Source: CBDFKQ01 sp965248855
GTDB lineage: Bacteria > Bacteroidota > Bacteroidia > Cytophagales > 172606-1
Assembly: GCA_965248855.1 (NCBI GenBank)
Contig: CBDFKQ010000004.1
Span: 186,001 to 250,000 of the forward strand
Reading direction: 5' to 3'
Length of the DNA stretch: 64,000 bases
Shown piece after piece: positions 17,541 through 27,900 of this stretch. Positions within the stretch are counted from its first letter, which is position 1. Every line of letters starts with the position of its first letter. The position numbers and the translations under genes were made by a program. Under the pieces are notes generated by a model. That model had not been told where the DNA came from and ran no database searches. It saw nothing but the letters and a program-made list of their open reading frames with translations.

Positions 17541-19406
17541 ATGAAAAAAATACTTATTATATTTCCTCTTTTTGCAATTTTATCCTTAATGATAAGTTGT
17601 AAAAAAGAAGACCTAACATTAAACCCAAATGCAGCAGGAGAAGATGCGATTATAGGTCCTAACCTTCTATTAAATAGACTTGATAATGAAATATATAACG
17701 GTGGTGGGGTAATGGACGGTTATTCCAACAGCCAAAGCGAAGGGCCATGGAACCAGGTTCAAAGGTGGAACCAATACTTCGTTTCAAATTATTCTTATTA
17801 TTGGGGAAATAATTTTTACAACTGGAGTAATTCGGCAACTAATTACGGAATGTTAAAATATGCCGTACTATTAGAAAAACAAATAAAAAAGCAAGGGCCT
17901 TCTAACTTAAATGCGAATGCGTATTTAGCTTTAGCAAAATTTTTTAAAGCATATTCTTTTATTTGGTATTCTCAAAAAGTGGGCGATATACCTATGTCAC
18001 AAGCGGGAAGCCCTAACAACTTAATCCCTATTTTTGATTCTCAGCATGATGTATATAAGAATTCTTTAGCTTTATTGGATACGGCCAATACACTAATGGC
18101 TACTTATATTGCATCTCCTTCTTTTTCTATTGCATCTCCATTAGTACCTAATGATGTTTATGGCCTAACATATTTGCAATGGCAAAAGATAATAAATACT
18201 TATAAAATTAGGGTTTTAATTAGTCTTAGTAAAAGGGCGATTGATAATCCCGACTTGAATGTTCCTCAGCAATTTGCTAATATCATTAATAATCCAACTC
18301 AATATCCGATTTTGACTTCTAATGCGGATAATATGGTTTATAAATATAGTACATTAAATAACCCATATCCAATAAAAGCAAATGGTAACACTCCGTATAG
18401 TCAGTTCTCAAACATAAGTAACACCTATTTAAATCTTACCACATCGAATGCAGATCCACGCACATTCATTGCGGCTACTCCTGCTCCAGTGCTTGTAAAT
18501 ACAATTATAAGTATGTCTACTGTAAAAGACCCGACAAGTACCACTGATACAATAACAACTTCAGTTGGTCATGGATTTAGTACAGGACAATCTGTTTATT
18601 TACAGGGAGTAAGTCCGTCTGGATATAATGGTTCTGTCACAGTAAATGCAATACCTTTGGATAAAAATGGTAAACCAGTTTCGAATCAATTTATAATTAC
18701 ATTAGCAGCACCTTTGGCAAAACCTACTACATTAGGCTCAGCTGGTACAAAATTGGTAAACGATTTTTCAGCCTATGTAGGATCAGATGCCAATATTGGT
18801 CAATCCACTTTGTTGACTAATTCAACTAATGGTGCATACTCTTTTGCAAATTTTAGATATTATGCATCATCTGACGGATCAACTGTTGAGGGTTATATTG
18901 TCATTGGTTATCCTGAATTGTGCTTAAACATCGCAGAAGGAATAAACAGGGGCTGGGCACCAACTTCAGCCATACCATCATCAACCTGGTATAATAGCGG
19001 TGTTAATGCTTCCTTAGCAGTATATGGATTAACTAACGGACAGGGGATTACAATTGGTGATAAAGCTGGAAAAGCTCTAGGTAAAACAACTGTAGATGTA
19101 AGTACTTTTTTATCAAATATTACTTATAAAGGTGATAATACTGCAGGCTTACAACAAATTATTGAACAAAAGTATGTTGCAATGTTTCAAAATTCTGGCC
19201 TTGAAGCATATTTAAACTGGCGTCGTACTGGTTTTCCTGCTTTTTCTCAAGGCGGTCCAGGAATAGGAACATCAAGCAATAAAATACCTTTGCGTTGGTT
19301 ATATGCAAATGATGAAGCAGTAGCAAATACTGCCAATTATAATGCTGCTCTAGCAAATCAGAAAATAACAGATGATGTTAATGCAGTAATGTGGTTAATA
19401 AAATAA
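17541..19406 (+). CDS. SusD/RagB-like surface lipoprotein (SusD1)
   Basis: 621 aa. A type II signal peptide ends in SLMISC with the lipidated cysteine at residue 20. The helical SusD fold is recognised by FFKAYSFIWYSQKVGDIPMSQ and the C-terminal GLQQIIEQKYVAMFQNSGLEAYLNWRRTGFP motif. It belongs to the SusD-like_2 nutrient-binding group and forms the lid of SusC1. Around residues 317-406 (18493-18760) it carries an inserted beta-rich module, with GHGFSTGQSV and GVSPSGYNG, absent from ordinary SusD cores. SusD2 has a matching insert after the same DPRTFIAATPAP sequence. Confidence 0.93.
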   Translation: MKKILIIFPLFAILSLMISCKKEDLTLNPNAAGEDAIIGPNLLLNRLDNEIYNGGGVMDGYSNSQSEGPWNQVQRWNQYFVSNYSYYWGNNFYNWSNSATNYGMLKYAVLLEKQIKKQGPSNLNANAYLALAKFFKAYSFIWYSQKVGDIPMSQAGSPNNLIPIFDSQHDVYKNSLALLDTANTLMATYIASPSFSIASPLVPNDVYGLTYLQWQKIINTYKIRVLISLSKRAIDNPDLNVPQQFANIINNPTQYPILTSNADNMVYKYSTLNNPYPIKANGNTPYSQFSNISNTYLNLTTSNADPRTFIAATPAPVLVNTIISMSTVKDPTSTTDTITTSVGHGFSTGQSVYLQGVSPSGYNGSVTVNAIPLDKNGKPVSNQFIITLAAPLAKPTTLGSAGTKLVNDFSAYVGSDANIGQSTLLTNSTNGAYSFANFRYYASSDGSTVEGYIVIGYPELCLNIAEGINRGWAPTSAIPSSTWYNSGVNASLAVYGLTNGQGITIGDKAGKALGKTTVDVSTFLSNITYKGDNTAGLQQIIEQKYVAMFQNSGLEAYLNWRRTGFPAFSQGGPGIGTSSNKIPLRWLYANDEAVANTANYNAALANQKITDDVNAVMWLIK

Positions 19407-19480
19407 TCTAAAGAATTTCCCAGAAATAGAACATTTAATCCATTTCCGGTTTTTTTTATTAATTGTAAACTTCTTATAAA

Positions 19481-20822
19481 ATGAAACTTACCTCCATAAT
19501 TATTTCAATAGGTTGCATTTTTTTAGTTATAGCATGTTATGCCCAACAACCAAAAACAATCCGCGGCCCATACCTACAAGTTTTAACACCCACCTCTATA
19601 ACCATTCGATGGAGAACAGACCAGGCTACGCCAAGCCTTATAGTAGTATGGAAATAATTTTAACGGCTTTGAATAAAAAAGTAGCAGATTCAGAAATTGG
19701 TGACCGAACATGAAATAAAAGTGGAGGGCTTAAAACGCAAATTCAATTTATTATTATGCATTTGGCGCAAAGGAAAAGCGGGTTGAAAAAAGATATTAAC
19801 CAATATTTTAAAACTGCGCCACAACCTGGTTCAACCAAACCGATTTAAAATATGGGCACTTGGGCGATTTTGGAAATGCAGTTCTAAAAATCAAATTGGA
19901 ATGTAAGGGATGCCATATTAAAAAACTACATGTTAAGCACCGTCCGGATGTTTGGCTTTGGCTTGGGTGATAATGCCTATTCAGCGAAGGAAAAGATGAA
20001 GAATTTCAAAAACATGTTTTTAACGTTTATCAAAAGGATTTTTTTAAAAATCTTGCCGTTCTTGGCCTGCCCCTGGTAACCATGATTATGGCGAAGAAAA
20101 TGACGCTGTAAAGATTCCTTACTTCAATATTTTTTCAATACCCCAAAAAGCCGAAGCAGGCTGGGGGTGTACCTTCCGGTTCCAAATCATATTATTCTTT
20201 TGATTATGCCAATGTCCATTTCGTATCTCTGGATTCGCAGGGAAAATTAGATGGTGGAAAAATGACTATTCAGATACAACTAGTAAACAAGTAGCAATGG
20301 CTTCAAAAATGATTTGATCAGCTAATAAAATGCCATGGACTATCGTGTATTGGCATCACCCACCCTTATTCAAAAGGTTCCCATGATTCGGATAAAGAAC
20401 AACAACTTGATGAAAATCCGGGAAGATTTTTTACCTGTACTCGAAAAATTTAATGTTGATATTGTGTTAGGGTGGGCATAGCCATGTATATGAAAGGACA
20501 TATCCTATTTTAGGCCACTATGGTCTTATCTGAAAATTTTAATCCAAGGAAAAAAATATTGTTCAACAAGAAAACAACACCAAATAATTATGTTTTGAAC
20601 GGTCAAAGGCAGGGTATTATATATATAGTTAACGGATCGGGTGGACAACTTAGGAGGGCAGGAACCTGGCTACCCGTTAAAGGCTGCAGTTTATTCCAAT
20701 AATACAAATGGTGGCTCATTAATTTTTGATGTGCTCTGATAATAAATTATCAGCTCAATGGGTTTGTGCTGACGGTGGTGATAAGGGATAAATTTACAAT
20801 TACGAAAGTTTTTAAGCCCTAA
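19481..20822 (+). pseudogene. Frameshift-riddled purple-acid-phosphatase-like metallophosphoesterase
   Basis: Begins MKLTSIIISIG with a signal peptide, then an N-terminal FN3-like domain (IRGPYLQVLTPTSITIRW). By hopping frames, every metallophosphoesterase motif can be read in order: LGDFG, WLGDNAY, PGNHDYGEEN, YWHHPPYSKGSHD, VLGGHSHVYERTYP, then YIVNGSGGQL. At least ten one- or two-base indels disrupt the frame, starting near 19625. Amino-acid signatures are well kept between indels, so decay is recent or the assembly here has uncorrected errors. An intact version would be a periplasmic or surface phosphoesterase serving the SusCD1 locus. Confidence 0.85.
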
Positions 20823-20946
20823 TAAAAATTAAAGTCATAACTTTTAGGAAGGTTTAATGTGTTTAAATCCATAAAAAGATTGGGTTGATTCTTTAATAAT
20901 TTAGATTCATTAACTCATCTATTTTTACATATAAAATAAAATTAAA

Positions 20947-21989
20947 ATGAAAAGAAAATTAATGTCCGTGCCTAATTTTATTTTTTTATCAATGCCATTG
21001 TCATTTTTGCGCAAATCATAGAGATAAAGCAAGATTAAAGATAGCCTGTATTTGTTATATCTGCAAAAGCAATCAAATCACTGATGAACATATTATTTTG
21101 GAATTCAAAACCTGATAGTTGGAAAAACGAACAAAAATTATTTCTAAAATCTATTATACCGATACAGTATTAATTCCTCTACTCACATCCTATTTTAAAA
21201 GCATTTATTTCAAAAGATAAAAAGCCTGTCTACTTTTCAACAAGAGAAATAAAACTAAATGGTGCAAATAATTTTAGGGATTTGGGAGGTTTTTTAACAA
21301 ATGAAGGACGACAGATGAAATGGGGCAAAATATATCGATCAGCAGAAATTAGTAAACTTACAGACCAAGATTTAAAAGTAATATCATCATTAAATATTAA
21401 AATTGTCTGTGACCTTCGTGGACATAATGAAGCGCAAAATGCCCCTGATCGTTTACCTCCGGGAATAGAAAGTATATTATTACCTGCAGGAAGTGAAAAT
21501 GTTACCGGTAAACAAGGTGATTACCTAAAATACATGACGAGTGCTGAAAAAGCAGATTCTTTAATAAAATCTTTTTATACTAAGACTGATCACCTAAAAG
21601 AAAAATATAAACCAATGTTTGATAAATTATTGTCCTTAGGGAATGATCAGGCATTAATGTTTCACTGCACGGCAGGTAAAGACAGAACAGGTATAGGGGC
21701 AGCTATAATATTATTTGCTTTAGGAGTTAAAGAAACAGATATTTTTAATGATTATGAATCAACAAACTATTTCAGGAAAACTTATAATGATAGATACATA
21801 AATGCTTTGGTTGATAAAGGAATCTCCGAAAAAGCGGCACATAATTTAATGGATGCCAAACCGGAATATTTAAGGGCTTTCATAGATGCTATAAACGTAA
21901 AATTCGGTTCAATAAATAATTTTTTAGAAAAAGAGATAGGTTTATCCAAAGAAAAAATATCTTTGCTCAAGGCTAAATATTTATATTGA
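20947..21989 (+). pseudogene. Tyrosine-protein phosphatase with intact catalytic domain and broken N-terminus
   Basis: The Y_phosphatase3-type catalytic domain is open over 21282-21989 (and back to about 21175) with NFRDLGGF, IYRSAEI, and the CX5R loop HCTAGKDRTG (C129, R135 of the 235-aa frame). Upstream, from the ATG at 20947, the expected signal peptide and N-terminal domain can be glimpsed only across several frames (for example ITDEHIILEFKT), so frameshifts separate it from the catalytic part. This is the same indel-dense stretch as the previous gene. If repaired, it would be an exported phosphatase acting on phosphotyrosine, phospholipid or a related phosphoester. The catalytic part could still be translated from an internal start, but would lack export signals. 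Confidence 0.75.
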
Positions 21990-22519
21990 TGAGTAAAAGT
22001 TTTTTCCCTTTTAATAAATTTTTTTTAGGGTTAATACTATCATTTTTTTTCGGTAATGCACAATGTCAGGATTTACATCCTACTGCAACATATCCTAAAA
22101 TTACAGGCTATTTTAGCATTATTAACCCCATCTTTGCTTTCAATAAAGATGAATTGACACCTAACTTTAAAAACAGCTATGTGGTTGGTTTTCCGGTAGG
22201 TATTAATATTTTAAAAAGTGATAAGATCGGCTTTAGTTTTGAAATTACACCATTTATTAAGGCTGAAAACAATGATAGCAAGGTGTCATACTTTTTGTTT
22301 CACCCCGGCGTTTTATTCAGGTATCCTAAGGGGTTTACAATCGCCACACGTGCTGCTTTTGAAACATCGGGAAGATATGGCTGTACTCTAATATTCTCAA
22401 AAATAATTATCCGTAACAAAACCAACAGTTTCTTTATTGCAACGCCTATTCCTGCCCGTTTCGGTAATCAAATGCCTGCTTCGTTGGGTCTTGGAGTACA
22501 AATAGGGATATTGTTTTGA
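21989..22519 (+). CDS. Hypothetical exported protein, probable outer-membrane beta-barrel
   Basis: 176 aa from the ATG at 21989, which shares one base with the phosphatase stop (TGATG). A signal peptide ends near FFGNAQCQ. The mature part has alternating beta-strand character (VGFPVGINILKSDKIGFSFEITPFI, SLGLGVQIGILF) and ends in a hydrophobic C-terminus with a terminal Phe, as barrel proteins do. No family recognised. Probably co-transcribed with the phosphatase gene. It converges on the FN3 gene with a 25-bp gap. Confidence 0.65.
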   Translation: MSKSFFPFNKFFLGLILSFFFGNAQCQDLHPTATYPKITGYFSIINPIFAFNKDELTPNFKNSYVVGFPVGINILKSDKIGFSFEITPFIKAENNDSKVSYFLFHPGVLFRYPKGFTIATRAAFETSGRYGCTLIFSKIIIRNKTNSFFIATPIPARFGNQMPASLGLGVQIGILF

Positions 22520-22544
22520 TAAATTACTACCAATGGAGATTTTT

Positions 22545-24626
22545 TTAATAATTTACGGTTATCGAATTACTCATTAACGAACTGACCCCTCCCTGAAGTA
22601 CCATTTGTATTTTATAATTATATTTATTCCCTGCCCTTACCTCGATATCTTCAAATTTCCCGGGATCTCCATTAAGGGTTTGGTATAAAATAAAATTCCC
22701 TTCATTTATTGATCTGTATATCTTAGTATACCTTATAGACTTTTCCTGATATTTCCACTCAAACAAAATATTTTTTTTCTCTCTGTTGGCATTTGCCTTT
22801 AGCTCCGAAACTGATTTTCTGATTCCGGGCTCTGCTAAGATTTCTCCTGAAAGCACTTGGGAATTATTCCCTGAGCTATCTTGAGCTATAAGCTTATATT
22901 GATAAATTTTGCCTGGAATATATTTTTTATCGGAGAAATGGTTTTTTTTGTCACCGGTTTTCCACTCAAGAATTCTGATAAACTCGCTGCTATCAATAGA
23001 TTTTCTTAAAAGTTGATATAAGGCAACGTCATTACTGGTGCTATTCAACCAATCGAGGGAAATTGAATCTTGTTTAAAAACTACCAGTTTAAATAGTGGG
23101 GAAACAGGTGGAATTTTATCGGGCCTTTTAATTGTGATATGATTGCTGTATTCTGAAGTATTATAATTGTTATCTACCGAAATAACTTTATAATATATAA
23201 CTTTAGTCAATGTTTTTACGACAACAGTATCAAGGAAAACAGGTACATTAGAAATGGTTTTTGAAACTTCCACAAACTCTTCTTTTAAATTATTCGCCCT
23301 AAAAATTCTGTAGCCTTGTAAATCTTTCTCGGTATTTTTTTTCCAACTCAACTTTACAATTCCGGTTGAATCAATTGAACCGGATAATCCAATAGGCACT
23401 GCGGGCGGTTCATCATCTTCTTTTTGAACCAAATAAGGAAAAGAAGAGGCAACTTCCTCATTTTCCAAGCCGATCACTCTTATTTTATAATAATTATTGA
23501 GATAAATCAGCAAGTCGGAATAGGTAAATTGATTGGAAGGTATAACAACTTTGTTTATATCTTTAAAAGGCCCATCCGAATTATTCGCCTTACTTATATA
23601 ATAACCTTTAATAGCCTTTACTTTATCTTTAGGGAAACTCCATTCCAACACTACAGTTTTATTTTTTGATACCGCAGCTTTGTCAATAACTACAAAACCT
23701 GTCATATCTTCTTTCCCTTTTCCACTTACAATTTCCGATGGGGGGCCTTTCTCTGCAAATGGCGTAATGCCTTTAACCCTATAATAGAATTTTTGATTAT
23801 TATCATTTAAACTATCAACAAAATAGGCTGTTGAAGGATCAGCATTTTTTTCGCTCATGTAAACAAATGGCAAGGAATTAATAGCCTTGAAGATTTTACC
23901 GTCAATAGATTTTTCGACACTATAAGCGGTATATTCTCCTTTATCAAGTTCTAATGACCATTCTAGAGTTGCTTTTTTGTCTTCAAAGACTGCTTTTATT
24001 TTTCTGGGCGGCAACAACTTTGTTTCTTCTTTCATATCTACAAAAAGAACTCCGGGCTCAATATTTTCAGAGCCGGGTGTGGCAAGGCTTAATTTATAAA
24101 TATATCGTTTATCAGCTTGTACACCTTTGTCAATCCACATCAGGCCTGCACAAATGGCAAGCTCTCGTGACATATCACAAGTAAGGAGGGCGAGGGAAAA
24201 CCTATTTAATTCTTGCTGGTTTTTCTCAAAAATTTCTTTGGGGTTATTTCCTGAAGGATCAGGCAGGAAATTTTTTCCATAAATCATTTCAGATAAAACA
24301 GCAGCATTTGGTTCCGTTATTTTAAGTCGATTTAAAGATAGCTCATCATAAGGTTTTATCGGACCTGAAGATAATTTTTTGCCTTGGTTTGGTTTTTCTT
24401 GTATTTTACCGTCAGGCCTTATTGTATACCTTTCGATTATATATCCGTTCCGGTTTCCTATTTTCCATAAATAAGGCGTAGTAGGAGCCCATCTTAAATA
24501 AACGCTTCCATTTCGAACTATAGAAATTAATTTAATGCTATTTGGTTTACTTTGAGTAAACGCAGGTGTATAAACGAGGGAAAAATTTAATGATAGAAAT
24601 AAAAAATTTAAATACAAATATTTCAT
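22545..24626 (-). CDS. Exported protein with fibronectin type III repeats
   Basis: 693 aa with a signal peptide (to about residue 24, PAFTQS). The body is a series of about five FN3-like beta-sandwich domains: repeats of W-x-P...GYxIxR, YYKVISVDNNYNTSEYS, YQYKLIAQDSSGNNS and YNYKIQM. There is no catalytic motif and no clear T9SS sorting domain at the C-terminus. The N-terminal 200 residues include a distinctive helical segment with two cysteines. It is divergent from the 24.9-41.8 kb cluster, and FN3 architecture recurs in that cluster (35.3-37.6 kb), so it may be part of the same surface system. Confidence 0.75.
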   Translation of the reverse strand: MKYLYLNFLFLSLNFSLVYTPAFTQSKPNSIKLISIVRNGSVYLRWAPTTPYLWKIGNRNGYIIERYTIRPDGKIQEKPNQGKKLSSGPIKPYDELSLNRLKITEPNAAVLSEMIYGKNFLPDPSGNNPKEIFEKNQQELNRFSLALLTCDMSRELAICAGLMWIDKGVQADKRYIYKLSLATPGSENIEPGVLFVDMKEETKLLPPRKIKAVFEDKKATLEWSLELDKGEYTAYSVEKSIDGKIFKAINSLPFVYMSEKNADPSTAYFVDSLNDNNQKFYYRVKGITPFAEKGPPSEIVSGKGKEDMTGFVVIDKAAVSKNKTVVLEWSFPKDKVKAIKGYYISKANNSDGPFKDINKVVIPSNQFTYSDLLIYLNNYYKIRVIGLENEEVASSFPYLVQKEDDEPPAVPIGLSGSIDSTGIVKLSWKKNTEKDLQGYRIFRANNLKEEFVEVSKTISNVPVFLDTVVVKTLTKVIYYKVISVDNNYNTSEYSNHITIKRPDKIPPVSPLFKLVVFKQDSISLDWLNSTSNDVALYQLLRKSIDSSEFIRILEWKTGDKKNHFSDKKYIPGKIYQYKLIAQDSSGNNSQVLSGEILAEPGIRKSVSELKANANREKKNILFEWKYQEKSIRYTKIYRSINEGNFILYQTLNGDPGKFEDIEVRAGNKYNYKIQMVLQGGVSSLMSNSITVNY

Positions 24627-24906
24627 TTGAGCAAGTGCTATAGACTGCCAAATATAATGAATGGAAAAATATATATAGGTTTGTTTTTATCTCTTTATTC
24701 GAATTGTATTTTTTATAGCGTTTTTATTTGACTATCTAATATTAAACTCAAAGTTGAAAATCATATAATATTAATAATTAAATAATCCGCTAATTATTAA
24801 TAAGTTATTTTAATAATTTAATTTTACCGCAATACTCAATTATTATTAATATTTTGTGCATATTAAGAATTATATAATTTAAATGAATTTAGGTTGTTTA
24901 TAAAAA

Positions 24907-27900
24907 ATGAAAATTCACATTAATATTAAGAAAAAATTCCAATTATTGTTTTTTTTAAGTTGTTTATCAATAATATTTTCCTATTCATTTGGGTTTGCTC
25001 AAATTCCAAATGCCCCTGACAGAGTGGTCTTCAAAATTTCTCAGGTTTATTTTGATGGAATGTTTTCTGCAGATTTTAGCTACAATTCCAATTACTATTC
25101 AGAAACTAATACTTGTCTACCAACTGAACTGACTTGTACATCATATCCCAATTATATCCAAGAGTTTCCTATTGGTGGCAACAATTATTCAGTTACATTA
25201 AATTTATTTAACGATAAAACAGTAATTAGTCCTTCAAATCCAAGTTCTTTTTTTAATGATCCCACACTACAAACTAATTATTTAGGACGTTTCCTAGGGC
25301 CGGCAACCTATGCAGATAAACCATCTGTAGTCTTTTCTGATGTAAATGCATCTTATGCTCAAGTATATATGATGATTAGAATTCCTCAGCCATTGGTTTC
25401 AGAAATATCTGTATTTAATGGATATTGCCCAAGTGACATGCTACATCTGAAGGCAAACATTAATTGGCAAACGCTAAGTGGCTTAAACTATGCCTGGCAA
25501 TACAGTATAAATGGAGGGACAACTTGGAAAAACATTTCACAAAATACTCAGGATTTAAATCTTCAATATCAATCTATTCCGGAAATTTATTCATGGATGG
25601 ACAATGCAACCGGTTCACAATATATTAAATTTAGAGTAAGTGCATCCGGAAGTGATGATACAAGTATTTTTAGTTCGGATAATAATGTCTTACTTAATCC
25701 TCCCCCACCTGTTTTATCCAATATTACCACAGAAAAAACTTGTCTTGGCAAAGCCACCGGTAGTATTAGGGCTGATATTTCCGGTATAAAGGGAAATAGT
25801 TTTCTTTATATTCTAGAAAAGGGAAACAGCACCAATAAGCCGGCATGTAATCCCAATGATACTACAGGTGGGAGCTGTACAGGAAATGTAGAGAGGTCAA
25901 AAAGAGTTTTAAAATCCGATGCAAACGGAGTATTAAATATTTATAACGTGCCAGTTTCAAGTGTAAATGGTATATACACACTATGGATTTCCAATGATGA
26001 CCCGTATATATGTACCGATCAAAAATATTCTGTTATTATTGATTCTTATAATGCTCTTGGTAAATCAGTAACAACCGGTAATATTAGTTGCAATGGCGGT
26101 ACCGACGGATCAATTACAGCAACTTCCTCAGGAGGAAAAACAGGAGCGATAGCTTTTAAGCTGATACCTCAAACGGGCCCACCGGTTTCTAATTTATCCG
26201 GAAGTTTTAATGTGCTTAAAGCCGGCACCTACTCTCTGGAGGTATCAGATGGATGCGGAGATAAAATTACTCAAAGTATTACACTTACTGAGCCTCCTAA
26301 AATAACTTTGGCTAACATTTCCACCCCCTTACAATCAGGTGATGCCACCTGTAATAATATCGGAAACGGGCAACTGAGCATAACAGTTAGCAAAACTCCC
26401 GGAGCTTCGGTTTCTTCCAATTATTATTACAGGCTTACTAAATCAGGAGACCCTGCATTTTTACGAGAGAATACAACGTCTCAAATTAATAATATTTTTT
26501 CAGGCCTTTCAAACGGAGATTATCTTGTTCTTGTAAAAGAAGCCGGAGGAGCAGATTGTAATGCATTTTCTCAGAATGTTACCATTGCAGGTCCCGGAGC
26601 CTTGCAAATAGTTAATATTTTAAAGACAAATGTTCTGTGCGGTGGTGCATCTACAGGCAAAATATCTTTTCAAGGATTGGGAAACAGTAGCGGTTATTAC
26701 TATCGCATTACAGATAAGAATAATGCATTGAATAGTTTTACAAACACTGCCGGAGTGTTTGATAACCTTGCTGCCGGAACATATATCCCTACTTTATTCA
26801 GACATTTACCGGATACCTGCCACGATATATTTACCGGAGCGGAAATTACTATATCTCAAACTCTGACCTTATCATTAAATATCAATAAACAGGATATTTC
26901 TTGTTTTGAAGATAATGATGGAAAAATAAATATAAATATAACCGGCGGTACTCCGCCTTATCTAATTTCAAAAAACGGTGGAGCCGGTTGGGATGCAGTG
27001 ACAGGCAGTAGTTATTCATTTACATCTTTATCGGATAATGATTATGAAATAGTGGTTAAAGATGCTAATAGCTGCCGGGTTCTATCAGGTACAATTTCCA
27101 TAAATCGCCCTCCATTATTGATGATCAGCTCTGTGAAAATAAATGACATAAAATGCCTCGGTGATAAAGGAAGTATTGTTATAGCTGCGAAAGGGGGAAC
27201 ATTACCTTATACCTTTGAATTTTCTATAGATGGAGGGAACAAATACACAGTATTTGATAACAATACATCATTTGATGCCGGCAATTATATAATCAGGTTG
27301 AAAGACAGCAAAGGCTGTATTCAACTCTATAACAATCCGGTTGTTATAACTTCTCCTTCTCAAGCCCTTGATTTTAATTACACTTTATCAAATTATAACG
27401 GATATAATATTTCATGTAAAGGAAGTAAAAATGGCAAATTATATATCAAACCGACAGGTGGAAATGGAGCCCGGTATTCAGGATATGAAATAGCTCTGGA
27501 TGGGGGAAACTTTACAAATGCCGACTCTATAACAGGTATTTTTGCAGGTAGCCACATGGTATATATGAGGGATGCGAGAGGGTGTAAAGTAAGTAAATTG
27601 ATAAATTTTACGGAGTCTGACTTGCAACTATCCTTACAATTGGTAAACAAAACAGACATATTATGTTCAGGAGATAACTCAGGAATAATTGAAGTAAACG
27701 CTATAGGTGGTCTTGCGCCTTTTACTTACAGTATCGATACCAATAAAACCCTGCAAACCCAATCAAAGTTTGAAAAACTCTCGATAGGGACTTATTTAAT
27801 TGTTGTAAATGATAAAAATAACTGTAGCTCACGTATAACAGTAGATATCAAAAGTATCTATCCTCCAATGATCATTTCACCGGTGATAAATTCGGTTTCG

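Noticed and set aside
19513..20702. Two 60-66 codon ORFs treated as separate small genes
   Set aside because: Both are fragments of the broken metallophosphoesterase; joined across frames they give one complete domain order.
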